From Daucus carota subsp. sativus (taxonomy: Eukaryota > Streptophyta > Magnoliopsida > Apiales > Apiaceae), in NCBI RefSeq assembly GCF_001625215.2, contig NC_030385.2, positions 2,473,135-2,537,134 of the forward strand: a stretch of DNA of 64,000 bases, written 5' to 3'. The notes under the pieces were generated by a model. The model saw only the letters and a list, made by a program, of their open reading frames with translations. It did no database searches and was not told the DNA's origin. Shown piece by piece: positions 14,501 to 25,574 of the stretch. Made by a program: the position numbers and the translations under genes. The first letter of the stretch is position 1. Each line of letters starts with the position of its first letter.

Positions 14501-17500
14501 TGTGGACCAATCATATTGTGCTTGTGTCGAACCTATCAAATGTGTGCAATTTAGTTCAGGATAGTTTTAGAATTTAGATCACAGTAGTGTGTTTTACATG
14601 TGGACCAATCATATTTACTTGTACTTAATTACCATATAATAGTAGTTACCCGTAGAATCTACCCCTAAAAATATTACTACCTACCTAAGAAATTCCAAAA
14701 TATTTCACTCTGTGTTAAACGCTCTTACTACTATGATGTCTGAGTACTCCCCATTAAGGACTCAAAATTTGAAACCAAATACCTCTTAAATATCAAATTT
14801 CTGCAGAATGTTCTAGCTCTGGTGATCTCCAAAAGTCAGTGGAGTTGGTGATTATACAAGTAGTGGAGTTAATTTGTGAGATTTAGGATCAACACCAAGT
14901 CGCCAAATATTGAAAACCCAAATAATGTTATATCAATGTAAGAACAGAATTTCAGTAAGTCTGAAAGTTTATATGAAGAGTCACTATCTATCTCCAGTTA
15001 TATAGTGACATCACATTTTCATTGTTCATATTGCAGATAAAATAAATTCTAGAGATATACTAAAGATATCGATAATGCAGAAGGCAAAATACAAACCTTC
15101 AAAGAAGCTAATTCTCTGAGGCCCATTTCAACAGAAAGCATGCTCTCAATATTTCCTTCGCCAGATAAATCACTGAAATCACGAACAAGGTTGGTCCTCT
15201 CTGAATCACTGCCACCTGCTTCACATTACATCCTTACCCGGTCAAACTATATAGATTCAAGCGAGCAGAGTCTATAATACAATGCAAGTAAAAGGGACAC
15301 ACCATCCCAAGACTCTTCCTTTGCTTTTTGTCCAGCAGATATAATAACTTCAAAGGGAAGAGGCGCAAAAGATGACCAATGTTCATGCTTAGAAACAGCA
15401 ATATCTGCACAGATGCCTGTAAAGGAAGACCGCACAGATGACATCGAGAAAATCACAAAAAAACAACTCAAGCAAGAGCATATCAGCATATCTACACATC
15501 TAAAACTAGGAAAACAACAGAAACGCATCCTACAATTTAGAATTACTAGCATTACATTGATCAAATCTTAGAACCTGCCAGCTGTGTGCTATCTTTTTTA
15601 CATTCTTGAAACACTTCCTAAATATATTGACATCCTAAACTTCAAATCCATACAAATTGCATAACCTCAATATTTGGCCAATCAAGCCAGACCCAGCCCC
15701 GCTTAATTGATTTTAATAACAAAGCTTCGTGAAAATTGGTGTGAACTGTGAACCAAAGAACATTAGGAGATTTATTTAACTCTGCATGTATCTAATAGCT
15801 TCAGCAGAACTAGATAAATGGACTAATCACATAATATAATCTCCACATAGTCGAGCTTCAGGAAGAAATTTACCATAATTCAAAGCTAGACCCCAGTAGC
15901 GAGAAAGCCAGCATCTCTTTAGGACAACCTCCTCCTAGATTTAGACATACAACCCATGACCACCACACAAGAAAAAAAGAATAGACAAAAAGAAGGTAGA
16001 ATTAGTATTGAATAAGCCAACCAATTGGTCAAGAATTAACTATGACTTCAAAGGACTACCATCTCTTCGTGTGTCAATATCATTCTTTGCGTCATTGTTC
16101 GCAGGGCCTTTGCTTCAGATTCAGCTTCCCTTAGCTGTTCTACAGTATTTGCAGTCTCATCTTTTACATTCTGATTCAAACATGTTGAGTTAACAATACT
16201 AGAATAAGATTCCATTTGCTTCGCATAGTTATTAAAATAAAAACCAAGGTAATACTGTCCCAAAATTGGCATATGCTACCTCAATTTCTGCACGAAGGGC
16301 AGCAATTTCATCTTCTCTTCCATCTTTTGTCTGTTTTGCAGCTTTAAGAGCAGCCTGTTGTAAATGAATGAATTTAACAATAATAAACAATCAGTAACTC
16401 ATCATTCTGTCAGACATATTCAGCAATGCACATACATATTCAATGCAATTAACTCAAGTGACTTGATTCCACAATTTGAAATTATGTATCATTACAAAGA
16501 TCTATGTCCACAACACATCTTCTTTCAAATGTTAAACTCACCTCCCTTTGTCGTAAAGCTGCTTCTTTCCTGCAGGCAATATATTTCTATGTCAGACCAA
16601 TATGTAAGCATACAAATGAGGCATAAGAGAAGTAGTATAATTAGGTTTACCTGCTCAATAACTTGGCTTCCAAAGATACCCCTTCGCCAAGTGAAGCAAC
16701 CTGCGAATTTCAATGCAGATGATGAAAAAGAGGTAAGCATACATTAAAAAGAAACATGTACCCAGATGGGATCGGCTATTAACAAAACTACTGAGAAACA
16801 AATAAGGCAATCGAAAAAATGTAAATTTGGTGGGAGGAGAGTCAAATTTAATTTACAAATTTACATCAATAATATATAGTAACAGAAAAAATATATTGTT
16901 AGGCAATAGAACAACATATATTAAACTGCCCTGGTAAGACATTTAGAAGTAATTACAGAAAACAGTTCTGTTATGAAACCTAACTTCACTAAATACCCAG
17001 TTAAAAGCTTATAGCTTTATCGACTCATTGTGTCCCATCATGTTTGTCAGGAATAATCAAGAAACTTGACAAAATATAAATTGTACGAATCATTTCAACC
17101 TGAGAGCTCATTATAGGAAATAATTACTTGTTTATATTGTGAAATAAAATCTACTTGGGACATAAAAAAGAATCTGCAACAGTTATCGAGCTCGAGATTC
17201 CTAGACAATTAAAATTTTATAATAATAGGTAACTCAATTTCTTTACCTGCTTCTCTAGCTCCCTCGCCCTGGCTTCTGCTTCTTCGCGTTTTTGTTCTGC
17301 ACGGCGAAGCTGTAGCTCAAATAGTTAAACATAATATCCACACATACTAACAGTTTAGTTTCTACTTTCTTATATAATCAATTTCCTTCTAAGGGAAGAT
17401 AGAGGGTCACCTTATCTATAACAATCTCGTTTTCTTCTTGAAGCATATCAAGCTGCAATAAACAAGGACAACTTCATTAATGTAAAAAGGTTTCTGTCTA

Positions 17501-20500
17501 GCATTCTAAATTCTAATAGCTCAAAGTATCATGCAATATACATGACATGACAATGTATTGTAATGGTATTCCATTTTTAGCATAGGAATTAGTTATTTAT
17601 AGACATTTGGTTATCCATTAATAATCTTAGTGAGATATATGAATTAAATCAATATACTTATATAAAGGAGAAGCGAGGGGCGTGTAGGTGGCGGCTCTCA
17701 TATCGCTTCGTTCTATTTTTCTAATTTTCTGAAATTTTTGGATGAAAAATATCAAAAATTAGAACTACCTTTTTTAGTTTCAGGTATATTAGAAGCAAGT
17801 TTCAGAATCTGATTTTGTTTCAGATTATTTATGGAATATATTAGCTTGAAAGTTTTAATCTGATTTTGTTATTAGAACTACCTTTTTTAGTTTCGGGTAT
17901 ATTAGAAGCAAGTTTCAGAATCTGATTTTGTTTCAGATTATTTATGGAATATAGTAGCTTGAAAGTTTTAATCTGATTTTGTTTCAGATTATTTAATTAT
18001 GGGAAAGACAGATTATTTATGGAATATAGTAGCTTGAAAATTTTAATCTGATTTTGTTCAGATTATTTAATTATGGGAAAGAGTAGCAAACAAGTCTCTC
18101 TGCACCTATAAATACCCGTATAGATCGTAGGGTTTTGGATCAATCTAAACACAACCTCCTCTCTCAATACCACAAACCTACCTGATATTTCTCTTACTCA
18201 ATTTTTAAAGATGAAGCGAGGGGCGTGTAGGTTACGTTTCTCACATCGCTCCGTTCTATTTTTTTGAAATTTTTGGATGAAAAATATCAAAACTTAGAAA
18301 TACCTTTCTTTTGCTCGATTTCTAACTCGGAGGTGTCGTTCTTCTGCAACGATAAGTGAAGGTTGTTTATACAGTAAAGGTTATTGCAAGCAAATGTCGT
18401 TATAAACCGTTATATTGGAGTCGACAAATCCAAACATGGGAAAAGAATATAGTCTTGACATGATATTGATGGTTGATGTCAATAAATTAACTATTAGTGA
18501 TGTATGTTTGTTGGTTATTCTTTTATAATATTTGTTTTGTTCATCGGACATGTTTGTTGTTGTTAATTTTTATATTATTTACTTTGTATACATGAAAAAA
18601 TTATTCATGCATTATCTGTTTGCTCCGTTCAAGCAACTTTTAAGAAGTTAGTTATATTTAAGTTAGATGTTTTTGTGCACAATCAATCCAAAAAAATTGG
18701 AGGAAGGTGACAATATAGGAACATGATTACTTTAAAAAAAACAAATAAAATTAAGATTCGTCATACTTTAAATTGTTAATTACGTGTATAAATTTATTTT
18801 TATTTTTTCACCATAAATTATAGTCTAATTTTGCAATTTTATATATTAGTATTGGTACCACATCAAGATTTTTATGAAATAAATTTATTTTATCCTACAA
18901 ATATTAACTTTGAAACATTAATATACTTTTTATAGACAGTCATAAAATTATTTTATTCTACAAATATTAATATTGAATCATTAATATAATTTTTATGGAC
19001 CGCCGCAACGCGCGGCTTCTCAACTAGTTCATATATAAGCCACGACTCGCGGTATGTTAAGAGGACTCCATCATCTATGTAGAATTAATATAATTAGTTG
19101 CATTGAATAAAGTAAAGTGTCTGGCTCACATATAAATTTTTTTGAGGAATCTAATTTTATCGTATCTATGACCAGCTTAATATTTGAAAAATATGGCTTA
19201 TAGCCTTACAAGTGAGTATCTGTTCTAATACATTCTCGGGGTGAGCCAGGGTCGAACCCAGGACCTGGGACGACAGAGGATAAGTTCTTAACCACTGAGC
19301 TATCCAACCGTGCTCTGACCAGCTTAATATTAAACATAAAGGGACAAGCCACGAAAAAAAGATAATGTAAAAAAAATGAATTAGAAAGGATTAGTTACGA
19401 AATTTACATATTGTTTGTACCATGGTGGAATAACTTATATCAACATTTATAAGTCAATAGTGGAGAATGAAATTATAAGTGCTTGTTCGGTTAATATACA
19501 AGTACCTAGAGACTTCTATCTACTCTCAGAAGTGAAAATTCAAATAAAAATTGTTTAGTTGACTCTTAACAGGGGAACTGGAACCTCCTGGGAAGTGAAA
19601 ATTAGGAAATGGCTAACCCATCCACCACTGGTAGCTTACAATTCCATCATTCCATGTGAACGGAACATATTTCTCTACTTGCCAGGAATTTTCCACGAAA
19701 AATTAAACACTGGGGAAGTACGACTTCCGATGAGAAGTCAATTCCTATGCGAACCAGATGAGCACTAAACTGATAAAAAAATCTCTTATAATATGTACTT
19801 TCTATGAGAACATTAATTTCAAAATTGAAAGAGGGGCTACCCACATAGGTACTCATTTCAGATTAAAACTAGAACTGATCTCCTTTTGTGTAAGATTCAT
19901 CTTTTCGATCATCTTTGAAACACTACACACTGACTGCTAATCTTTTGACTTAGGGAGCTACGAAAAGCAGGAGACAAACTGCAAAGAATATTAACACGAT
20001 AAACTAGAGCAAGAAGGATTAACTGTTTCAATAATAAAGATGTGAGATCCTCACATTAAATCAGTTGCTGCACAAATTTTTTTGATCCTTTCTTAACTAA
20101 TAATTTACTCAAGAATTCCTGGGAGCCGCAAAAATAATCAAGTCTAATATTTTTTCTTTTCACCAAGTACTAGCTTCTCAGCACCAACACTGGCAAGCTT
20201 TTAGAAATTAATTGTCCTATAAACAAATTCATCCATTCGCAGCTTATAAAATAATAGGACATAAAACTGATGTAAGAGAGATCTCACCTCGTCACGAAGG
20301 GCAGAAGCTTCTCGCTGATTTCCTGTATCTTTCAATTCTACCTGTCCTCGATCTGCTGTAAACCTACAGCATGTCCAACATTAGTGAATCTAAATACTTA
20401 ACTAACTTGCCGCACACATTATATTAGACGGTGACACCTTTGATATGTGGAAAAACCAAAATTTGTACAAAACTAACTAACAACTCTTACTGACAGACTT

Positions 20501-22696
20501 AACACCATTCATACCTAGGTGGTGCAACCAAAAGAATAGATCATTTTCTTACATATTCCACTATATGTCTATATCACCATCCTTGCATGTACATAATACA
20601 TAAAGATAGTGGGAGAAATCTTGATGTCTATATGGATAACTAAATAAAAATAGAGCTTGTAAGGCTCGATGTGTTCACTTTCCCGATTGTAGAGTTTTCT
20701 AGTCCTCACTATATTGGTTATAACATAGCACTTATATAATCTGGGTGGGCCATAGCCTTAGTGGGATATTTTGGTAAATGGGAATCACAAACAAAACATG
20801 GCGACTTATGGCAAAAAAAATATTCAGCAACTCCGGGTAGATGGGAAGGAAAATAAGAACCAGCTTCTCTAGTTCTCTTAGTTTAATATTCTAATAATAG
20901 GTGAAGGTATAAAGCACTGCAATTCGGTGGCACATAGTAAGATATTAAGAAATATACAAAAGTTCCATGACACAATTTCACTGGTAATTTAGGTAGTCCA
21001 TGTATGATATAACATAGATAGATAAGGATAATACCAAGAACTTTGTAGCGTTTAGCTTTTTTCTTTTTAATAATTTTAAGTATATAATAAACAAGCTAGC
21101 AAAAGTAAGGTTGTTCCAGTCATCGTGTGTTATCAATTACAAACATGGATGAATTTAGTACAAGACCCCTTGATAACATAAATCAAAACCCAATTTTTAT
21201 TGTCTTTTTAAAAGTTTAAACTAAAAGTTCATATAAAAACTTATAAGCACAAACATGTAGGATAAATGCTCAAATAAATATCATGATATCCAAAAAAATT
21301 AAAAGCAATGAATGGTATGCAAACTCATCACCTATTATCCCGCAGTCTATTACTAGGTGGATCTATCGGCGGAACAGCAACGGGGGTTCTTATAGAAGTT
21401 CTACTCGGTTTCACAACCTGTGCTGAGCGAACAGATGCTGGTCTTCCAGTTGAAGTTGAACGAACAGAAGGGGCATGATCCATAAAGTTCCGACCTAACT
21501 ACAAAAGAGAATGCAGAATTAGTACTGAACATCTAAGAAAATTTTCAATATCAATCACACACACACACACACAGAAAGAGAGAGAGAGAGAGATTATAGC
21601 ATGTATATATTTCACATTAAAAGTTTGTTGGTAATTTCACACAATAACAAAGGACCCTCTAATAAATTAAAGTTTTTTAAAATGAAAATAGCACATGTTA
21701 TTGTTACACTAGAAGTAGTACAACTTAGAGCATCTCCAATGGGGCTCTTAAATCACTCTTTAAAATCAAAATATAATATAATATTTGACTCCTAGTGAGT
21801 TAAGACATTGAAAAAAATTCATCTCCAATGCTCCTCTTTATACTTGCTCCTTAATTATTCATATTTTATTCATATAAATGAGAGAGAAAAGTAAAAAGAG
21901 AGAAATGTTGGTGGTAAAGTTGGAGGGAAAGTAATATTATATTCATGAAAAAAAATGTTAAGAGCTCCTACATGCTCTTTAAAAGAGAGGAGAGATGATG
22001 AGCTCTTAAATTTTTAAAGAGCTTCAAGGAGCCCATTGGAGCTCTAATTCTCGACTTGCTCTTTAAATTTGAAGTTAAGAGCTCATTTAGAGAGCCCCTT
22101 GGAGATGCTCTTAGCAATTGGACAATATGATGACCAGTCAGTTTCAGAATATACACAAGTAAAAAGTTATACAAATATAATGGCATCATTTCTACTGATA
22201 CATAAGTAATTAGAAGATACACGGTTATAATGGCATCATATACGACGATTATTACAAAATTAGATCACAATGTATCACTTACAACAATTATCGATTCGAA
22301 ACAAAAGATAAATTTAAAAGATTGAAGAAACAATACCGCAGGCGAGGGAGCTCGATTCGGCTTAGCAAGCGAAAAACCAGATGCACTATTTCCATTACTA
22401 CTATTACTAGGCTTCAAATTGCTACTAGAAAATGAAGGCGCGCCGAAGCGGAACCCTAGATCATCCTCTTCCTCATCATCATCCGTCGTTTGCGAAGCCA
22501 TGACCTGCGCCAATCGCTGCGCAGCTGCTTTAGCTGCGAAATTCTGCGTGCGCTTGATGCTTGACATTCCGGCGGCCGGAGAGAGGCGAGACTGAGGATG
22601 CGCCGGCGATCTCGCCGGAGACAGTGATCCGGTGCTGCTTGAGCCTCCGCTCCACTGTCTGGAGTGCGCCGGACTGCCGTTTCTTATCCGATCCAT
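8508..22696 (-). CDS. SCD2: SCD2-type coiled-coil trafficking protein
   Basis: Probable orthologue of STOMATAL CYTOKINESIS DEFECTIVE 2, which acts with the DENN protein SCD1 in clathrin- and exocyst-linked vesicle traffic and cytokinesis (family knowledge). Seventeen exons: 22337-22696, 21332-21498, 20288-20363, 17411-17452, 17247-17309, 16651-16700, 16542-16569, 16280-16354, 16060-16170, 15874-15934, 15303-15416, 15097-15215, 13369-13435, 12311-12352, 11749-11789, 9447-9573 and 8508-8647. They total 1683 nt (560 aa). Residues 1-175 are Ser/Pro-rich and disordered, starting [20 protein letters not shown], the SCD2 signature. Residues about 195-325 form a long coiled coil rich in Glu, Lys and Leu. 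The C-terminal half carries two related W-L-x2-[YF]-W modules. Introns are full of transposon relics (MITEs, Helitron, SINE), which explains the 14-kb span. The start is the first ATG, just upstream of the conserved N-terminus. Confidence 0.94.
9758..9880 (+). mobile_element. Decayed tRNA-like SINE in SCD2 intron 16
   Basis: The plus strand reads TTTAGCCTAATGGTTACC, which fits pol III box A, and about 45 bases later GGGATCAAGCCTC, a box-B-like sequence with A in place of one T. The 3' side ends in A-rich DNA (near 9868-9890). No target duplication was found. It is weaker than the SINEs at 7692 and 19185 and may belong to another family. Confidence 0.35.
10871..11254. mobile_element. Non-autonomous MITE with TAA duplication (element 2)
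   Basis: The element is 384 bp, in the SCD2 intron between 9574 and 11748. Left end GAGCAATTCCAACAATGTCC; right end reverse complemented GAGCAAGTCCAAGAGTGCCC, followed inward by a second ACAATGTCCTAAA match. The flanks are TAA at 10868-10870 and 11255-11257. Three copies of a segment containing GCC(T)TA..ACTAGG(A)CA suggest internal repetition. No transposase frame is present. Confidence 0.8.
14419..14613. repeat. 97-bp tandem duplication in SCD2 intron 12
   Basis: Two copies begin TTGTGCTTGTGTCGAACC and end TGTGGACCAATCATATT. The second starts 97 bases after the first (14516 against 14419), with only a few substitutions and one added A. It is a recent local duplication within the 13436-15096 intron and lies far from the splice sites. 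Confidence 0.85.
17649..19027 (+). mobile_element. Helitron-type element in SCD2 intron 3
   Basis: The 5' end is an A followed by TCAATATACTT, then the motif GAAGCGAGGGGCGTGTAGG seen at many plant Helitron starts. The 3' end has a GC-rich hairpin (CCGCCGCAACGCGCGG), a short spacer and CTAG (19024-19027), followed by T. An A/T insertion site with TC...CTAG ends and a 3' hairpin is the Helitron definition. No RepHel helicase frame fits in 1.4 kb, so this is a non-autonomous copy. A second 5'-end motif lies at about 18197 (TCAATTTTTAAAGATGAAGC), so the body seems to carry two stacked starts. The insertion leaves SCD2 exons 3 and 4 untouched. Confidence 0.75.
17761..18085. repeat. 113-bp tandem repeats inside the Helitron
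   Basis: The block starting AGAACTACCTTTTTTAGTTT recurs at 17874 (period 113). Its inner part TTATGGAATATAGTAGCTTG appears again near 18015, with another period of about 70 bases. Just downstream, CTATAAATACCC at 18107 is followed by a CT-rich stretch, which resembles a core promoter. Whether it is active cannot be judged. Confidence 0.75.
19185..19315 (-). mobile_element. tRNA-derived SINE (copy 2)
   Basis: On the minus strand: GAGCACGGTTGGATAGCTC with box A (TAGCTCAGTGG) and box B (GGTTCGACCCT), then a tRNA-unrelated tail ending in an A-rich run (TTCAAA). The duplication TGACCAGCTTAATATT is found at 19169-19184 and 19316-19331, 16 identical bases. It inserted just beside the Helitron in SCD2 intron 3. 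It belongs to the same family as the copy at 7692. Confidence 0.93.
21556..21593. repeat. (CA)n(GA)n compound microsatellite
   Basis: A CA run of about nine units is followed by AAAG and a GA run of about eight units, within SCD2 intron 1. It is simple-sequence DNA, likely length-variable between individuals. Confidence 0.9.
21728..22110. mobile_element. Non-autonomous MITE with TTA duplication (element 3)
   Basis: The element is 383 bp, in SCD2 intron 1. The ends are GAGCATCTCCAATGGGGCTC and, reverse complemented, GAGCATCTCCAAGGGGCTCT, a nearly perfect terminal inverted repeat. TTA occurs on both sides (21725-21727 and 22111-22113). Inner copies of the CATCTCCAATG and AGAGCTC motifs indicate subterminal repeats. 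No transposase frame is present. Confidence 0.85.
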
Positions 22697-22889
22697 GTGT
22701 ATGAAGAGGAGAGAGATGAGATGTGGCTATATATTTGGAGCTAGGATCTAGTTGGGAGAGAGAGAGAGAGAGAGAGATTGTGTGTGTGTAATTGAGATTT
22801 AGATATGACGAGTTTTGCGGGGGGCGAGTCAAAAGTGATTCAACTCGGGCCGGAGAGGCTGGCGAAGACAGGTAAATGAAGTAAAACAA

Positions 22890-24491
22890 ACGCCTTCCCG
22901 GGTCACCGGATGAAATGTTAGAAGATATCCAAATTTTAGGATATATTTGTTAATTTTTGTTAATTATTAATTATTAATTACTCGCCAGGAAATGTATTCT
23001 GAGGTGAATAAAATATCCTATTTAAATAATTGAACATTATATATTTAGGGATATGATCAAATAAATTTTTTTTTTAATTACAAATTTACGAATTTTTTAT
23101 AAAAAAAATTTTTATTCTCCCGATTAATCCTTAGTTATAAAAAGTATTTATGTTGAAAATTATTTTAAAAAATCGCAATTTTAAGAATAACGCATAGATA
23201 AATCGCGCATTCAACACATTTGTAACCGGGGTTCAACATTAGGTGTAGAACATTAATTATCATTGTGTTGAATATATTTATAAAATTGATTAAACTATAC
23301 CTCTGGGGTTTGAGTAGGATCTAAAAAGATAAATATTGGTTATATAATATGTTTGACTTAGTTCTTATATTGAAAAATTAGTTTATATACTTCTCCAACA
23401 CAATTTTAATCGATGTTCAACAAAAATATCTTAAACAATGTTGAACTCAAGTTATATATGTGTTGAACAAAAAAAATTTGTAAGTTTGTATCAGAACCCT
23501 TCCCTATAAACGAAATTTTATTGTTGTGAAGTGTGCATGGTGGTCTACAGCTAATGAAAAGTATGGATTTTAAAAATATAATATAATTAATTATTATATG
23601 CTGAATTTTCAGTTTTGATTCAAAAATTGTAGAATAAATTCATCTCATCGAGCTGATATTTTATTTTAAAAGAAAATATATTATTTACATTATCATGTGA
23701 ATATCACTTTCTATTCTAGGTTTTCTCATGAATTTTATGATATGATTTGTTCGGCATGTGTCATGCGCACACTAACATACGAAGCATCAAATTTTACTAG
23801 TATTTAACTCATTTTATTTGACGTAGTCTTTTTTATTTACAAGATTTCATCATCATTAGAAAAATAAAAGTTAATAAAATAAACTAACTAATAAAACTTA
23901 ATATTTAACATGTATTCATGAACACACTACAAAAATCATATATCATATAATATAATTTTGCGGAGTCATAGTTACCAAGACAAATATCGTATCGAAAATG
24001 TTGTGATACTAATATTATTTTTCAAAAAATTGTCGCATTTTAGTTGGTAATAGAAATATTATAATAGCAGTCACTTGAGGTATTTTCTTTAACATAAATG
24101 TACGATATATTTATGTAGTTTAAAAGATTATATCAAATAATTATAAAATTGTCATTAGTTTAAATTATGTAATGAAATGTGTATGTATTGAGAAGTAATT
24201 TTTTTCAAAGTAATAAATAAAATTGACCCTTTACTAACATCAGTCACATCAATTTGTACATATTGAGGACCATTTTTGTCGAATAATAAAAAAAGATGAA
24301 TCATGGTCTTAGATCTCAGAAATTCTGAAATAATGTCCAGAATAACAGAATTGGAAACAATAGCTCTCAATATCAGTTAGTAACATTTAATAATCTAACG
24401 TTTTCAATTCATGAAGAAAACACTAGATAGTGCAGCGTTTTGATGTTTTGACCCGGCAAAACACTACACGATGCAGCGTTCGGTTCTTTTA
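22890..24491. other. AT-rich intergenic DNA upstream of SCD2
   Basis: SCD2 and VHA-C are both transcribed leftward, so this gap holds the SCD2 promoter and, further right, the 3' flank of VHA-C. CT-rich leader sequence is seen at 22757-22778 (read on the minus strand). Beyond that the DNA is very AT-rich with no coding resemblance on either strand. Confidence 0.55.
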
Positions 24492-24703
24492 ACCCTAGCT
24501 GAACACTATACAATATAGTGTTATTTAAGAATATCCAAAACGTTACAGGATGTAGCATTAATAAATGATATTTGAAATCATTTTTCTAGATCATGATATC
24601 ACCCTAGCAAAACGCTATACAATATAGTGTTATTTAAAAATATCCAAAACGTTACACGATGTAGCATTAATAAATGATATTTGGGATCAATTTTCTAGAC
24701 CTC
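24492..24703. repeat. Two-copy palindrome-bearing repeat, about 109-bp period
   Basis: Copy 1 (24492-24600) and copy 2 (24601-24703) start ACCCTAGC and share ATACAATATAGTGTTATTTA, AACGTTACA, GATGTAGCATTAATAAATGA and TTTTCTAGA. The core AACACTATACAATATAGTGTT is a near-perfect palindrome. Variants of AACACTA..GATGCAGCGTT are also seen upstream at 24419-24480, so the array may have begun with three or more units. Origin unknown. Confidence 0.7.
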
Positions 24704-25574
24704 GACATCTAGGATAGTAATCATGGATATGACGATAATGAGGGCCAACACTCAAATAAGATTGACTCCTTTATTTGCATAAGTCATATATTAATTAAAA
24801 AAACATAATTCTATCACATCATTATCGGGAGAACGTTTTCTAAAAACAATCATAAATAAAAGTAGTGTTTATTTTATATTTCATTCCGAACACTTATTTT
24901 TTTCCACTTATTTTTCATTCCGAACACAAGTACAAATCCAACCGAAATTCATCAGCCGTGCCTCAGCATATCTAAAACATTTTACACAATTATCATGCTT
25001 CAGGTCAATCGGGGACATGTTTTAAGCCTGGAATGCACACATGAAAATAAGAAGTCCTTTATTGAAATATTATTGTAACAATGTTAATTTCTTCTACAAA
25101 TATTTGCACTTTCATTGCATGGAACTTGCTTCTGTGAATCCTATGTCCTGTGACTTTGAACAGAAATGTACATTCATGATCAAATCTTATGTTGGTGTAT
25201 ACCAGGGGAGCACAAAAATGTGTTGTGCAAAAACCATTACTCTGGACTCGAATTGTGTTGTGCAAAATCAAATTCATGAGACAGACTTGGATGAAGATTT
25301 GAATAAAAAACTAGAACATTCTTAACTCCTGGCTTCGGTAGCTAAAAAGAATTGCCAGCGTAAATAGATACAACCTCATACATAAATACAAGTGAACTAA
25401 GGCTTCCGTTCAGAATTGGAGGAAAGAAAAACAAGGAGCTTTCGCAAGTTTAATACACTCATAAGGATACCAGTTCGGGTAATGACCCTATAATACAGCA
25501 ACTTCAGAATCGCTCTTTATTGATAATACCCAATGAAGAATTTAGAATGCAGATGGTCACATCAAATGCGTGGA

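Noticed and set aside
22530..22889. 119-aa minus-strand frame overlapping SCD2 exon 1
   Set aside because: Wrong frame relative to the conserved SCD2 N-terminus; it is made of leader and exon 1 in a shifted frame.
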